This document shows positions 39,091 to 49,600 of a stretch of DNA of 64,000 nucleotides, piece after piece (position 1 is the stretch's first letter; each line of letters starts with the position of its first letter). Where the stretch lies: assembly GCA_030272585.1 (NCBI GenBank), contig BSYQ01000012.1, forward strand, positions 2,604,001 to 2,668,000. Direction: 5' to 3'. Source of the stretch: Bryopsis sp. KO-2023. Lineage: Eukaryota > Chlorophyta > Ulvophyceae > Bryopsidales > Bryopsidaceae. A program made the position numbers and the translations under genes. The notes beneath the pieces are model-generated. The model had not been told where the DNA came from. It was given only the letters and a program-made list of their open reading frames with translations, and did not search any database.

Positions 39091-39098
39091 GTCACACC
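39091..39098. repeat. Left target-site duplication of the hAT element
   Basis: GTCACACC directly abuts the left terminus; the right counterpart at 46675-46682 is CTCACACC (7 of 8). Confidence 0.6.
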
Positions 39099-39104
39099 CA
39101 TACC

Positions 39105-39480
39105 TGGGATCCGATCCCGATTAAATCGGTTTCCGATCACCCGGGCGACCGATCATGATCGATGATCGGTCGCCGATCCCGATCCCGACCACCGATCATT
39201 GCCGATCACCGATCATTGCCGATCAACCGATCATGCCGATCATCGAATGACCGTCGATGACCGTCGATGGCCGTCAAAATCGGTCCGATTTAATCGGGAT
39301 CGGTTGATCGGCCGATCAAAAATGATCGACCAGATCGGAGTCGGGTTCCGACCACGATCGGATCGGTGATCGGGATCGGCACGCGCCGATCATGATCGGC
39401 GCGTGCCGATGAAGTCGGTGACGACAATGTGCAGTCGGGTGGTGTCGACGGTGATCGAAAACTCACCGACTGTGATCGGA
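39105..39480. repeat. Left subterminal GATCGG array
   Basis: Dozens of overlapping GATCGG/CCGATC words in both orientations. hAT transposases usually bind short repeated subterminal motifs, so these are likely transposase binding sites (inference). Confidence 0.75.
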
Positions 39481-39587
39481 TGCATCGGCTACATTCACTG
39501 TCAGCACTGATCTGAGCAAGTCGGGCCAGCATTGAAATTCGACTTCGCAGGGTTTTACCTTGTCTTGTGCTATTTCCTTGCGCGACA

Positions 39588-42232
39588 ATGTCTGGAAAGG
39601 GCAAGCAGAAAGCGACGCGAAAAGCGAAGAAAAGGAACAGTTTTGTCTTCGAGGCACCTCTTATTCCCCGTGTACGAGTTCGAGCTTCCGGATCTGGGAG
39701 TGGGACAGGTGGGATGCTGTCGTGGTTGCTGTTCCGAGGGTGTAGTGAGCCGTAATCACCTGGGCTGCAAAGTGACAGTGTTGTTCCGACCGACCTGGTG
39801 CCTCGGTGAGGTCACCTGGGCTGCAAAGTATTGATGTTGTTGTTGTTGTTGCTGTAGTCATTCATTGATTGATTGTTGATGTTGTTGTTGCAGTGCCCTC
39901 TCAAGTCTCAGATCAGGTCCCCACTGAGGAATCAGATCAGTGCACCCAGAAGCAAAGCAACACATGGGTGGACAAACTGTTTGTATCTGATGGTAATGGA
40001 AAAATGATGGAGTTTGTTGATGAAAGGGGCAGGAATGTGGTGTCTTGCAGAGTCTGTTCCATGAATCTGGTGTACCTGAAGGGTGGACGCACCCCACTGC
40101 TGACCCACGCCAAAAAACATGGAATCACATCTGGTAGGAACATGGAGGAGAATATTGTAAAAGAATCGGAGATGCTGACCCAGAGCCAGGACCAGGATGT
40201 AGAACAAAGCCGGAATGAGAACCAGAACAGAGTAGTCTCTTTTGGAGGTCAACGCACATTGCCGTTCGTTGCCAAGTGGGGCCCCACCCACAGGGAATAT
40301 AAGCAGTTCAGGCATCAGGTCATGTGCTATATTGTCAGTTCTGGTGCCCCGTTCAGAGCCGTGGAGGACAAATATTTCAGGAAGATGTGCTCGGGGTTGA
40401 ATGCCTCCGCACCACCCCTTTCCGCAAAGGGAATATCCAACATGGTAGGTGCTGCAGCAGAGCAACTGACGAAGACATTGCAGGATCTTGATCTGAGCAG
40501 ATTCAGACCATGTTTTGTTGCCGATGGATGGTCACAACAGCCAAGGCACTACTTTGCTATGGGGGCTAGCTACATCCACCGTGACCCTGATCAGAACCTG
40601 TTTCGTCTGGAACGGGTCAGTCTCGGAACTTGGGAGCTGGAAGGAACTGCAACCGCCCAGGTGATTTCGGAACAAATGAGTCTGATCAGGAAGGAGTATA
40701 ATCTGGACGGTTACAGAGCCAGCATTGTTACAGATCATGAAGCTCGTATGGGTGCTGCCTGCGAAGGGAACGGGGACTATGACTGGCATGGTTGCTGCAC
40801 CCATAGAATAAATATCGGTGTCCAGAAAACTCTGAAAGCAGCTCCGAAAGAGCTGTTTGATCTGATCAAGAGGGTGCACGACATATGTCGAACTGTAATG
40901 GGATCATCAACATGGTGGGAGCACCTGAAGGCAATCCAGGTGGCCAGAACAGAACAGGAGAATGCTGAAAAGGAACGCAAGGAACGTGCACGGTTGGCGG
41001 CACTCGTGGATGCTGATCTGGGGGGCACTTCGACCGCTGTCTCTGGGGTTCAACGAAGTGTGGTCTGTGAGAATGTGGATCAGGATCTGGTGCAGGATTT
41101 GGAGGGGGGGCTCAGTGACGACCAGGGTCTGTTTGATGAGGAGTTCGAGGAGGACGATTGCGATGACAACGAGGAGGAATTACCGGGCAGCATTGAGAGG
41201 GTCTATTCAAGTGACGAAGACAACTGTGGTGTCGAACCTGAAGTTGTTGAAGAGCTAGAAGACTGTCCAGGACCTGTTCGGAGATCCGACAAGGTTCTCA
41301 GACTGACCTTGCCGGTGGAGACAAGGTGGAACAGCACCTGGTACATGCTGCATCGGTTTCTGATTTTGAAACCTGATCTGATTGAACTAATGAAGAGAAT
41401 GACGAGCATCGTTCCTCTTTCGTCCTCGGAGTGGCAGCGGCTCCTGGAACTGTACTTCGTTCTGCAGCCATACAAGGAGGCAACAAAATTGGTGGAGGCG
41501 GAAAATTCGGTGACCTGTTCTGCAGTTCTGATGGTAATGGCGCGGATCAGTGACAGCATTGACCAGATGCCGATCAGGGATAATGAGGTGAAGACCTTCA
41601 GAGATCAGATCAAGTGGGAAATGGATATACAGTTCGATGACCCTGGGTGGCTCCTGGCCGTCGGATGCATGCAATTTCTGGATCCGACCCGACTCAGTCT
41701 GGATGATGTGGTGATAATTCGGTACCTGTGGGGCAAGGTGGGGCATTTCGAGAATCTGCGTGAGAAGTACTGTCGGGTTGACATGTGGGTGGAAGATGTG
41801 CACAAGGAGTGCAGGTCACTGATGAACTCGATCAGGAACAGAAACCGCGGGGATTTGAGATCTGATGAGGGTGTCCGACCAAAAAAAAAGAGGTCAGTGG
41901 CATCTAAGAGGGACTGGCTGACGGTGGTACCTCCGAGTGCAGCCTCAGGTGTTTCCATTCAGGGTGAATGGAACCGGTATCTAGCGGTTAGGAGGATGAT
42001 ACATGGGAACACCACAGTTCTGGATTGGTGGAAAACAAATCAGAACCAGTATCCGCTGTTATCTGTTCTGGCCGCCGAATATTTATGCGTACCTGCTTCC
42101 AGTGCCTCGGTTGAGAGGATGTTTAGTGTGACTGGTCATCACCTGAACAAACGGCGCAGATCAATGGAGCCAACCAGGGTGCGGGATCTGACCCTGATCC
42201 GAGATAATCTGCATCTGCTGAAACCCACCTGA
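39588..42232 (+). CDS. hAT transposase with N-terminal BED-type zinc finger
   Basis: Catalyses cut-and-paste transposition. Two exons, 39588-39708 and 39894-42232, joined in phase (leftover G plus TG gives Val); about 819 residues. The first exon encodes a basic N-terminus (KGKQKATRKAKKR), a possible nuclear signal. A BED-like finger follows, CRVCSMNL...LLTHAKKH (C-x2-C-x16-H-x3-H). The RNase H-like core shows conserved blocks FVADGWSQ and IVTDHEAR (catalytic Asp candidates), GCCTHRINIGVQ, LPVETRWNSTWYML, and PYKEATKLVE with the likely Glu. An acidic insert lies in the middle of the core, as in other hAT proteins. The C-terminal dimerisation region is intact (LDWWKTNQNQYPLLSVLAAE; PASSASVERMFSVTG). 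No stops or frameshifts, so it may be active or recently active. Confidence 0.93.
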
Positions 42233-42585
42233 TAAGATCAGATCAGATCAGGCTGATTTGGTAGGCTTTGGGCTTCTGTTCTGTTTTCGATGGGATTTTC
42301 TTTCTTCTGGGTGTTTTTTTGTTTGATGGCCCTTTACTGATGGGCTCTTTTTGCTGCTATTGATTGATTGATTGGCTGATACTGATATGAGATGATTTGC
42401 ATGTGCTGAAAGTTTCAGGGTTTCAGCCTGAAACCCACCTGATGAGATCTTTGTTTGGGAACATTACATTGTAAAAACTTCTTTTTTTGGCCCACCATGA
42501 CCATGACAGAGAACACCATATTCCCAATCAAACCAGATTACAAGAAAATACCTCCCAAACAATACCCAACCCTCAGTCCAAAACC

Positions 42586-42955
42586 CAAAACAGATAAACA
42601 GGAGAAAAGGGAACACAGTCTGATCAGTTCCTCATCAACAAATGCAAAACCCAAAACAGATAAACAGGAGAAAAGGGAACACAGTCTGATCAATTCCTCA
42701 TCAACAAATGCAAAACCCAAAACAGATAAACACGAGAAAAGGGAACACAGTCTGATCAATTCCTCATCAACAAATGCAAAACCCAAAACAGATAAACAGG
42801 AAAAAAGGGAACACAGTCTGATCAGTTCCTCATCAACAAATGCAAAACCCAAAACAGATAAACAGGAGAAAAGGGAACACAGTCTGATCAATTCCTCATC
42901 AACAAATGCAAAACCCAAAACAGATAAACAGGAAAAAAGAGAAAACAGTCTGATC
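42586..42955. repeat. 66-bp minisatellite, about 5.5 copies
   Basis: Near-identical 66-bp units starting CAAAACCCAAAACAGATAAA. Being a multiple of three, the array is open in frame on both strands (KPKTDKQEKREHSL on +). It lies between the convergent transposase and second gene; I regard it as 3' non-coding sequence rather than a gene. Confidence 0.9.
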
Positions 42956-43056
42956 AATTGCTCACGAACCACAATCCCATAATCCAACCCATATCTTCCA
43001 CAATAACCTCCATACTCCTGATCTGAGGTCACTCACAGCATGTGAGTCAGATCTGT

Positions 43057-44899
43057 CTACCACTCGGGCTGCAGCTCCTCCTCTTCCTCCTGCAAATGCC
43101 CACTTGCATCGGTTCTGACCCAGTAGATTCTGCTCCGATCTTCTGGCCACTGAGCAAACGGTACCTGAGCTGATCTGGTCAGACGCACTATGTTCCTCTC
43201 ATGGATTCTGATCTGTCTTAAAAACAGGGCTTCCTTCAGTCTATGAAGAAAGTAGGCATTTTCCAGCAGCACATTCTGTGTCAGTTGGATCAAGTGGCCC
43301 ATGGAGAAGATCCTGATCGGGAACCGAACAGTATAATCGGGATAATATGAGTATGAGGTCTGCAGATCTGCAAGTTCCCGATCGAGGGCTTCACTTTCTT
43401 CACGGGTTCTGTACACATGGGTCCTGATCAGCTCACGGTGCCTTCGAACCGGGTAGTTCTGTGCATCGACTGCGCATGCCAAGCCATCAAAGTCCCTGAT
43501 CGGATCATTGTTACTGATCGGTAAATTGTTCCTGATCGGTTCATTGTTCCTCCCACCAAACGCCCACACAGGTGCTCGTCCCCCTGGCATTCCAGGTGGT
43601 GGTCCTCTTCCCCGCCCAAAGCGAACAGGTGGTGGTCCCCCTGGCATTCCAGGTGGTGGTCCTCTTCCCCGCCCAAAGCGAACAGGTGGTGGTCCCCCTG
43701 GCATTCCAGGTGGTGGTCCTCTTCCCCGCCCAAAGTGAACAGGTGCTCGTCCCCCTGGCATTCCAGGTGGTGGTCCTCTTCCCCGCACAGTTCGAACGAA
43801 TACTGCTTCTGCCTCGCTTTCAGGTTCTGATTGTGGATCACTTTCAGGTTCTGGTTGTGAATCACTTTCAGGTCCGAGGCCATACCCATACACATCCTCC
43901 TCCTCCTCCCCCTCTTCCTCCTCTTCCTCTTCCTCCACTTCCTCTTCCTCCACTTCATCCCAGGGATTGTTCTCGATATTCTGATCTGGTCCAGATCCAC
44001 CTGCTACCGGGTTCGGCTGATCAGGGACGTGTCTTCCAAGGAACATCTGGTCATGTTGGAACTTGATCATGCAATTCAGCTCATCTTCCTTTTCCTTCAT
44101 CTCCCTCAGTTCGGTTCTGAGCCTTTCCAGCACTCCCAACAGGTTCCGATCCCTGAGCACCTCTGCATTGAAAAAATAAGTAGTTAAATACCAGGTTTCA
44201 AAAAACAAGTGGAAAAACAAAAAAAAAGGCAACAGCATGTCAACTCACGAGTCTGGACGTAGTATGGCTGCTTCATATCAGGTCCCAGCCAGGTGAAGCC
44301 TCTAGTGTTGTCCAATCCCGGAGGAAACGAGGTCAGGTCTGTCATGATCAGGTTCATATACCGAGCTGGGCTCTGGTGCCTGAGGGCTCTGGCTTCATAC
44401 CGTTTGTCCCGGTGTTAGTATTTTAGCGCTATACGAGGTAGTTTGGGATAGAGCCGAGGGTGGCTGACGCATGTGGGTTCACGAGTAAGACAGATTAGAC
44501 CCAGAGTTTGGGGCATGCGTCAGCGTACTACACTTAAGGGTACTTGTTGTCTAAAGCAACAAACCCCACAAGTATACTTGCGTTAGCCAGCAAGTTATCA
44601 CGAATCCAACCAACACAGCCGACCACTATTGCGTCACCCACAAGCTTCACTATCACCCGGTCCAGGTGCGATGCGGCATCCACGAACAACAGCTGCACCA
44701 ACAAAAAATAAAAATAAACCCTAGAACATAATAAAAAAAAACGCGCAGCGCAGCACAAGGGGGAACTTGCCCTCTCGAGCCCGAACAGATCAGTGAGCGT
44801 GCACAGAATTTTGTACACGTATTCCTGATCAGCTGGAGCCATCTCGCGCCCCTGTAGCCCCAGGTCGGGTCGTTTCCGAATCGCCTCCACGATGTTCAT
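43057..44899 (-). CDS. Second protein of the hAT element, unknown function
   Basis: Four exons in phase: 44899-44771, 44692-44544, 44388-44249, 44162-43057; about 507 residues. The first intron has a GC donor (AGG/GCAAGT) and the second holds a perfect TACTAAC branch site near 44418-44424. The N-terminal 140 residues look globular and helical (EYVYKILCTLTDLFGLER; LLFVDAASHLDRVIVKLVGD). A short coiled coil follows (LERLRTELREMKEKEDEL), then a long Glu run, then Gly/Pro-rich repeats RGRGPPPGMPGG (four copies of a 57-bp unit), then a helical C-terminus (RHRELIRTHVYRTREESEAL; YFLHRLKEALFLRQIRIHER). I do not recognise the family. It lies entirely inside the transposon, convergent to the transposase, so an accessory role in transposition or its control is inferred, not shown. 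Confidence 0.75.
43575..43795. repeat. 57-bp coding repeat in the transposon's second gene
   Basis: Four near-identical units encoding a GRGPPPGMPGG(P/R)(P/A)PV motif, RGG/proline-rich in character. Confidence 0.85.
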
Positions 44900-45074
44900 C
44901 CCGGTTCTGCCTGCCCCTGCGGTGTTCTGCCTGGTTCAGGGTTGTTTCTTAATCGTCGTCAGCGCCAAGGGAGGGTTACAGAATAAACGTTGTGTGTCGA
45001 GAAGGGGAAGCGAGTACCTTAAGCACTCGCTTCCAACGCACGTCACGTACGACACTGATGTGAGTCGTCAGCGT

Positions 45075-45435
45075 GGGCTACATCGCCGATGTAACATCGG
45101 CGTCGAATTCGCCAAAACCGATCTCAATCGGTCTGATCTCACCTGTGCCGATCAACCGATCATGAAAGGTCGGGCCCGACTACTGAACCGATCACGGGGG
45201 ACCACCGATCTTTGATCGGCCCGATTGAGTCGGTCACGATCGGGCGGCTCGATCGGATCGGCATCATGATCGATGACCGATCATCGATCATGGTCGGCTT
45301 GACCGAATTGCCGATCATGATCGATGATCGGTCATCGATCATGATGCCGATCTCGATCAAGTCGGCCGATCCGATTAATCGGACCGATCTTGACCGATTT
45401 TCAAAAAATCGGTCAAAAACCGATCATGGTCAGTT
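45075..45435. repeat. Right subterminal GATCGG array (outer element)
   Basis: Dense GATCGG/CCGATC words, with repeated CGATGATCGGTCATCGATCA-like units, upstream of the nested insertion. Mirrors the left array at 39105-39480. Confidence 0.75.
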
Positions 45436-45506
45436 TCATGCCCTTAAGGTAACTGTCAGGTCAGATCAGGTGTTTGACCTCATCTGCATACTGTTCTGGG
45501 TGGTCG

Positions 45507-45514
45507 ATCATTAC
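45507..45514. repeat. Target-site duplication (left) of the nested element
   Basis: ATCATTAC, repeated exactly at 46646-46653 immediately after the right terminus. Confidence 0.88.
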
Positions 45515-46645
45515 CATACTATGGATCCGATCACGATCAGATCGGTCCCCGATCAACCGGGAGACCGATCATGATCGTGATCGGCCGATCACCGATCTGA
45601 TCGGTCGCCGATCAGGTCTGGCAGGGCCGATCATCGATCACGATCGGCCGATCACCGATCTGATCGGTCGCCCAACCTGATCGGCAGTTTTTGATCGGCC
45701 TGATCGTGATCGGCCGATCAAAAACTGCCGATCAGGTGCCGACAGGGTGCGACGCTTGATCGAGATCGTGATCGGGATCGGAGCTGCCGATCAGATCGGT
45801 ATCATGATCAATTGATTCCGATCATGATCGGTCCCATGATCAATTGATCGGTCAATTGATCGGTCCATCACAAATGCCCACAAGTCACCACCCGAAGGTG
45901 TTTCTGGAGGTGTAAGGATTCGAACCTAGGACCTCACTGGTTGGAATCAAGCAAATCAACGCTTGGACCACCCTGAACCACGATCACTAGGTCCTCCGTG
46001 TTATTATATACCTCAGTTTGTCGGACTGACTGATCAGGTATATAATGACACGGAGCACACTCTCACCGCAGCTCAGAGTGGTCTAAGCGTCGATTTGCTT
46101 GATTCCAGTCAGTGAGGTCCTAGGTTCGAATCCTTACACCTCCAGAAACACCTTCGGGTGGTGACTTGTGGGCATTTTCGTAAGACCGATCAATTGACCG
46201 ATCAATTGATTATGGGACCGATCATGATCGGAATCTTAAATTAAATTCCGATCAATTGATCCATGGCCGATCATGGTCGGAGCTGATCGGATCAACGGCC
46301 GATCAATCGGCGTTTCACCGATCTTGATCGACCGATCACGTGCCGACAGGTCGCGACGCTTGATCGTGATCGTGGTCGTGATCGGAGCTGCCGATCAGAT
46401 CGATAATCGGAAGCCCGATCCCGATCACGATCAGGCTTTGATCGGCCGATCACGATCATCGATCAGGTTTTAATCGACCGATCACGATCACGATCATCGA
46501 TCATGATCGGTAAAAAAAAAAAAAAAAAAAACCGATCATTTTTAGAATCATGTGGAACGAGATCGTGTCAAGTCAGATCAGTGAAACGACCTGTCCTGAC
46601 ATCGAAAATGGACGGCCGATCATTTCCGATCACGTCCATAGTATG
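45515..46645. mobile_element. Nested non-autonomous hAT-like foldback element
   Basis: Perfect 11-bp terminal inverted repeats (CATACTATGGA at 45515-45525 and TCCATAGTATG at 46635-46645) flanked by a perfect 8-bp target duplication ATCATTAC (45507-45514 and 46646-46653). The first 60 bp align closely with the left end of the outer hAT element, so it is probably mobilised by the same transposase. It has no coding capacity. The interior is GATCGG-rich and built around a long inverted repeat. Confidence 0.88.
45819..46232. repeat. Long inverted repeat with tRNA-like sequence in each arm
   Basis: Arms of about 195 bp (roughly 45819-46012 and 46036-46232) with a short loop near 46013-46035. Each arm holds GGTTCGAATCCTTACACC, close to a tRNA T-arm/B box, and a TGGTCTAAGCG-like A box about 50 bp away (+ orientation at 46078-46135). 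The tRNA fold is degenerate, so this looks tRNA-derived rather than a functional tRNA. Confidence 0.75.
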
Positions 46646-46674
46646 ATCATTACCTATCACCATCCCTGGTATGA

Positions 46675-49600
46675 CTCACACCTCTGCGAGCCTGTTATTT
46701 TATTTTAAATAAAAACGAACGAGGTCCGTTCCAAGGAACTTTTCGTTAATACAAATGTGTGACTGGCGAAAAAAAACGAGCGTGCTGGACCAATCGCACG
46801 CTTGGCACGGAAAGAATCAAACTGCATTCGATCACCAAGTCCATTTACCTTGAATGATGATGAATTTTGTGATCCGTCCGTTGGAAATCAAACCAAATGT
46901 CTCGATTCGAGAGGATCATGTTTTTCATTTGCTATTTTTTATTTTACTTTTCTTTCCTTTATTTTATTTTATTTAATTAATTTTTAAAATTTAAACCTAT
47001 TATTTTTTAATTCATCTTCCTTATTATATTTTTTTACCTTTATATATATATATTCATAAAAAGAGATAAGTGAAAAAAAAGAGAAGGCAATTAGAGGAGT
47101 TGAACCTCTAAATTTGTTCCGAAAACAAATTGCCTTTTTTTACGAGAGAACCCGAAGGAAAAAACTCTCGGAACTCTAAGTACAACCGTCCTAGCCGGTC
47201 GACACCAAGGCCTCCCCCGGAGATGGTCATCCAACCCCTCGACGGCAACGCGCCGAAGGTTCCCCTCGCCCAAGAGAGCTCGAGTGGATGCCAAATCTAG
47301 GATTGGCCCGACTAGGGGTCCCTAAGCCGTGTGATCCGACACCTCCCCCTAACATAGGTGGGCGCTAATCCGGTGCACTAGGCTCCCGGACGTCGGACAC
47401 ACGACTTGGGATGAACCCTTGTCGTTTAGAGATGATTTTTAGAATTTCTTAAGATCCTTTCTTGAATAAAATGTTTTGCGTCCTTAATGTTTTGTGCAAC
47501 CGCGGGGACTTTCTTCCTATTCAATGTCACATCAACATGTTCCGCATGCTCGACGTTTGTGCAACCGTGGAATTCTTTTTCATCGTTTGCGCATAAGAGC
47601 GTCCACCTCGGAAACGCCCGTCTCCTGACTCAGTCGTCCACCCCGTTTTTCTTCGCTTGTCGAGAGCCAAGCGTTTCCTGGATCCCAGACCATTCTCTCA
47701 ACGATCTCTTCGGGACCTAGACTCGTCGTGAAACGAGTCGATCGGGTGGTTTCGCGCAAGAAACAAACAACAGCGCAACCGTCCAGAAGCATCTGCAGCA
47801 CCCGCCTGAATGTTTTGGACCGGCGACGGCCGAAGAGTTTTGTCGACACACCACGACAGAATGCCTCAGCTCACCGCCCCTCTGAAAACGTTCCGTTCCT
47901 TGCGCACCTACGCGACAAAACAGGAACAACAAATTGCGATTTCGCCCGTCCCGTTGACTCCAGCACTCGCACCAAAGTCACGAACCAGCGACCCAGCCAG
48001 CGCAAAACAACTGCCAGAAACCAAACTCACGATTAATGTACAGACCTATTTGCACCTGTACAAATTGTTCAGTCAAGAGGGGATGAGGCGGATGTGCTGA
48101 GTTCACCTGTTTTTTTCTTCTCCTGTGATGCCAGCTTAGAACTGAGAGTGGTATTGCGGAAACTAAATACAAGGGGAACGAGCCCCTATCTTTCATGCGT
48201 GTGTGCCAAGATCGATGCACGTGGTTCGACAACACGCAGGTCGAAGCGATCGAAAAAGAGGCGGAAGTGATACCTCGGCAGCTGGGGCACAGTCTTAACT
48301 TGGATAAACCTGGACGAGCCTGATCCTGTCTGGGATCCCACTGGACTATGAACAAACAACCAGTGTATTTTGCAACCAAATACAGAAGCCAGACTGAAGA
48401 AAAGGAAACAGGCCTGTTTCCCCTAGGGGTGAGTGGTTGGCTTATTCCTGCCTCCTCGATGGAGCTTTCTTTTGCAGGCCTTCCACTTCCTTCCTTCTGT
48501 CGGCAACTTGGGCCGTGGAGGACAGCTTGGCTGTGGAGAAATCGCTGACGACTGGTTGCTGGATCAAGAAGCGGTGGAAGATGATCAAATTTCGTCCCGT
48601 CAAGGGGGACGAAGTTCTGAAGGTCGAAGTTTTTTCTCCTTGCAGGATATCCCCCTAGGTTGATATCCTGCAAGATTTCTTTCTCTCAGGAAAAACAGAA
48701 AAAGTCAGGGTGATCAGGATGCTCACCTTATGTTCAAATAGCCGATTAATCCCTAGTGGCCTTACTCCATTATTATCTGGACCGCTCCTTTCCTTTCTTA
48801 GGGCTTTCTCTTTTTTCTGTGGTGTGCCTCGGATGTTTGAACAATTGCTTCTCACAAGAAGATGCTTCTTCCAGGAGCTTTCTTAGGTTTTCAGAAAAAG
48901 GCCATCCAAAGAAAGCTGCTGAAATGATTGCATCACAAAAAGATTCGACATTTCCAATAGGGATAGGATATTGGTTTCGCGAAAACTAGGGTGGAAAATC
49001 AATTCGACAGGGGCATCTCCAGCACACACACAGAGATATCATCCCCAACCAACACCTGTCTGTTTTGGTTTTTCCTCTAAAAAGGTAAGAGAAGGGCCCC
49101 AGAGAAACTGATGAGTCAGTCAGGAAATGGCATGATGGCCTTTTCATGAAGCCACTCATCATGATTTACAGTTTTCTTGATTCCACCCCAGCACAACCCC
49201 AGATGCACAGAAAAAGAAGCCCCCCAAAAAATCCTGCCACCCACTATTTCTTTTCTTCTTTGTTCATCCATTCCGACCATTTTTTAAACACCCTTATTTC
49301 TTTGACACAAACACCAATCAGCCTTCCACCACTCAAGGATAAGACATTTCTATGACTAATTTTTCACCATTGATCGATTCAAAACTCCAATATATGCACA
49401 AAATGCAACCCCCCCCCCCCCTCCCAAACAAACCAAAAAACAACACAGGCCATCACCCTAAAAAAGATATTGAAAAAAGAGAGGAAATTTCATGGTAAAA
49501 CTTTCTCCTTACGAACAAAACACCTTTCTTCCTCTGTTTCTCCATTCTCAACCTCAACGATGAAAATCTGTAAGATCCTAACATGCTATTTGTTTTTTTT

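Larger units (their letters stand above)
36132..39098. other. Gene-poor region with gene relics
   Basis: No intact gene. Contains a degenerate copy of a DEAD-box helicase exon at about 38160-38215 (minus), an LRR-like relic at 38678-38743 (+), and a dispersed repeat at about 38281-38360 also found at 6667-6850. The carbonic anhydrase promoter should lie within the first few hundred bases above 36131. Confidence 0.55.
39099..46674. mobile_element. hAT-superfamily DNA transposon carrying two genes
   Basis: Left end CATACCTGGGAT at 39099 and right end ATCCCTGGTATGA at 46662-46674 form imperfect terminal inverted repeats (11 of 12). They are flanked by nearly matching 8-bp sequences, GTCACACC (39091-39098) and CTCACACC (46675-46682), 7 of 8, as expected of hAT target duplications. 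Subterminal regions are packed with GATCGG/CCGATC motifs. Inside lie an intact transposase gene (+) and a convergent second gene (-). A 1,131-bp nested element sits near the right end; without it and its duplicated site the element would be about 6.4 kb. Confidence 0.8.

Noticed and set aside
42455-42982. 175-codon + strand ORF and 164-codon minus ORF over the minisatellite
   Set aside because: Both arise from a 66-bp repeat whose length is a multiple of three; openness is expected without coding.
43572-44066. 164-codon + strand ORF
   Set aside because: Antisense shadow of the PPGMPGG repeats and Glu run in the transposon's second gene.
46078-46150. Functional tRNA in the nested element
   Set aside because: A and B boxes are present but the acceptor and T stems do not pair properly; treated as tRNA-derived.
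39100-46650. GATC-rich arrays as a CRISPR or centromeric satellite
   Set aside because: Words are short, in both orientations and confined within transposon termini; there is no regular repeat-spacer spacing and the genome is eukaryotic.
47978-48673. 231-codon minus-strand ORF
   Set aside because: Longest ORF in its region but composition is erratic, with no domain, no homologous pattern and no splice structure; a possible chance ORF.
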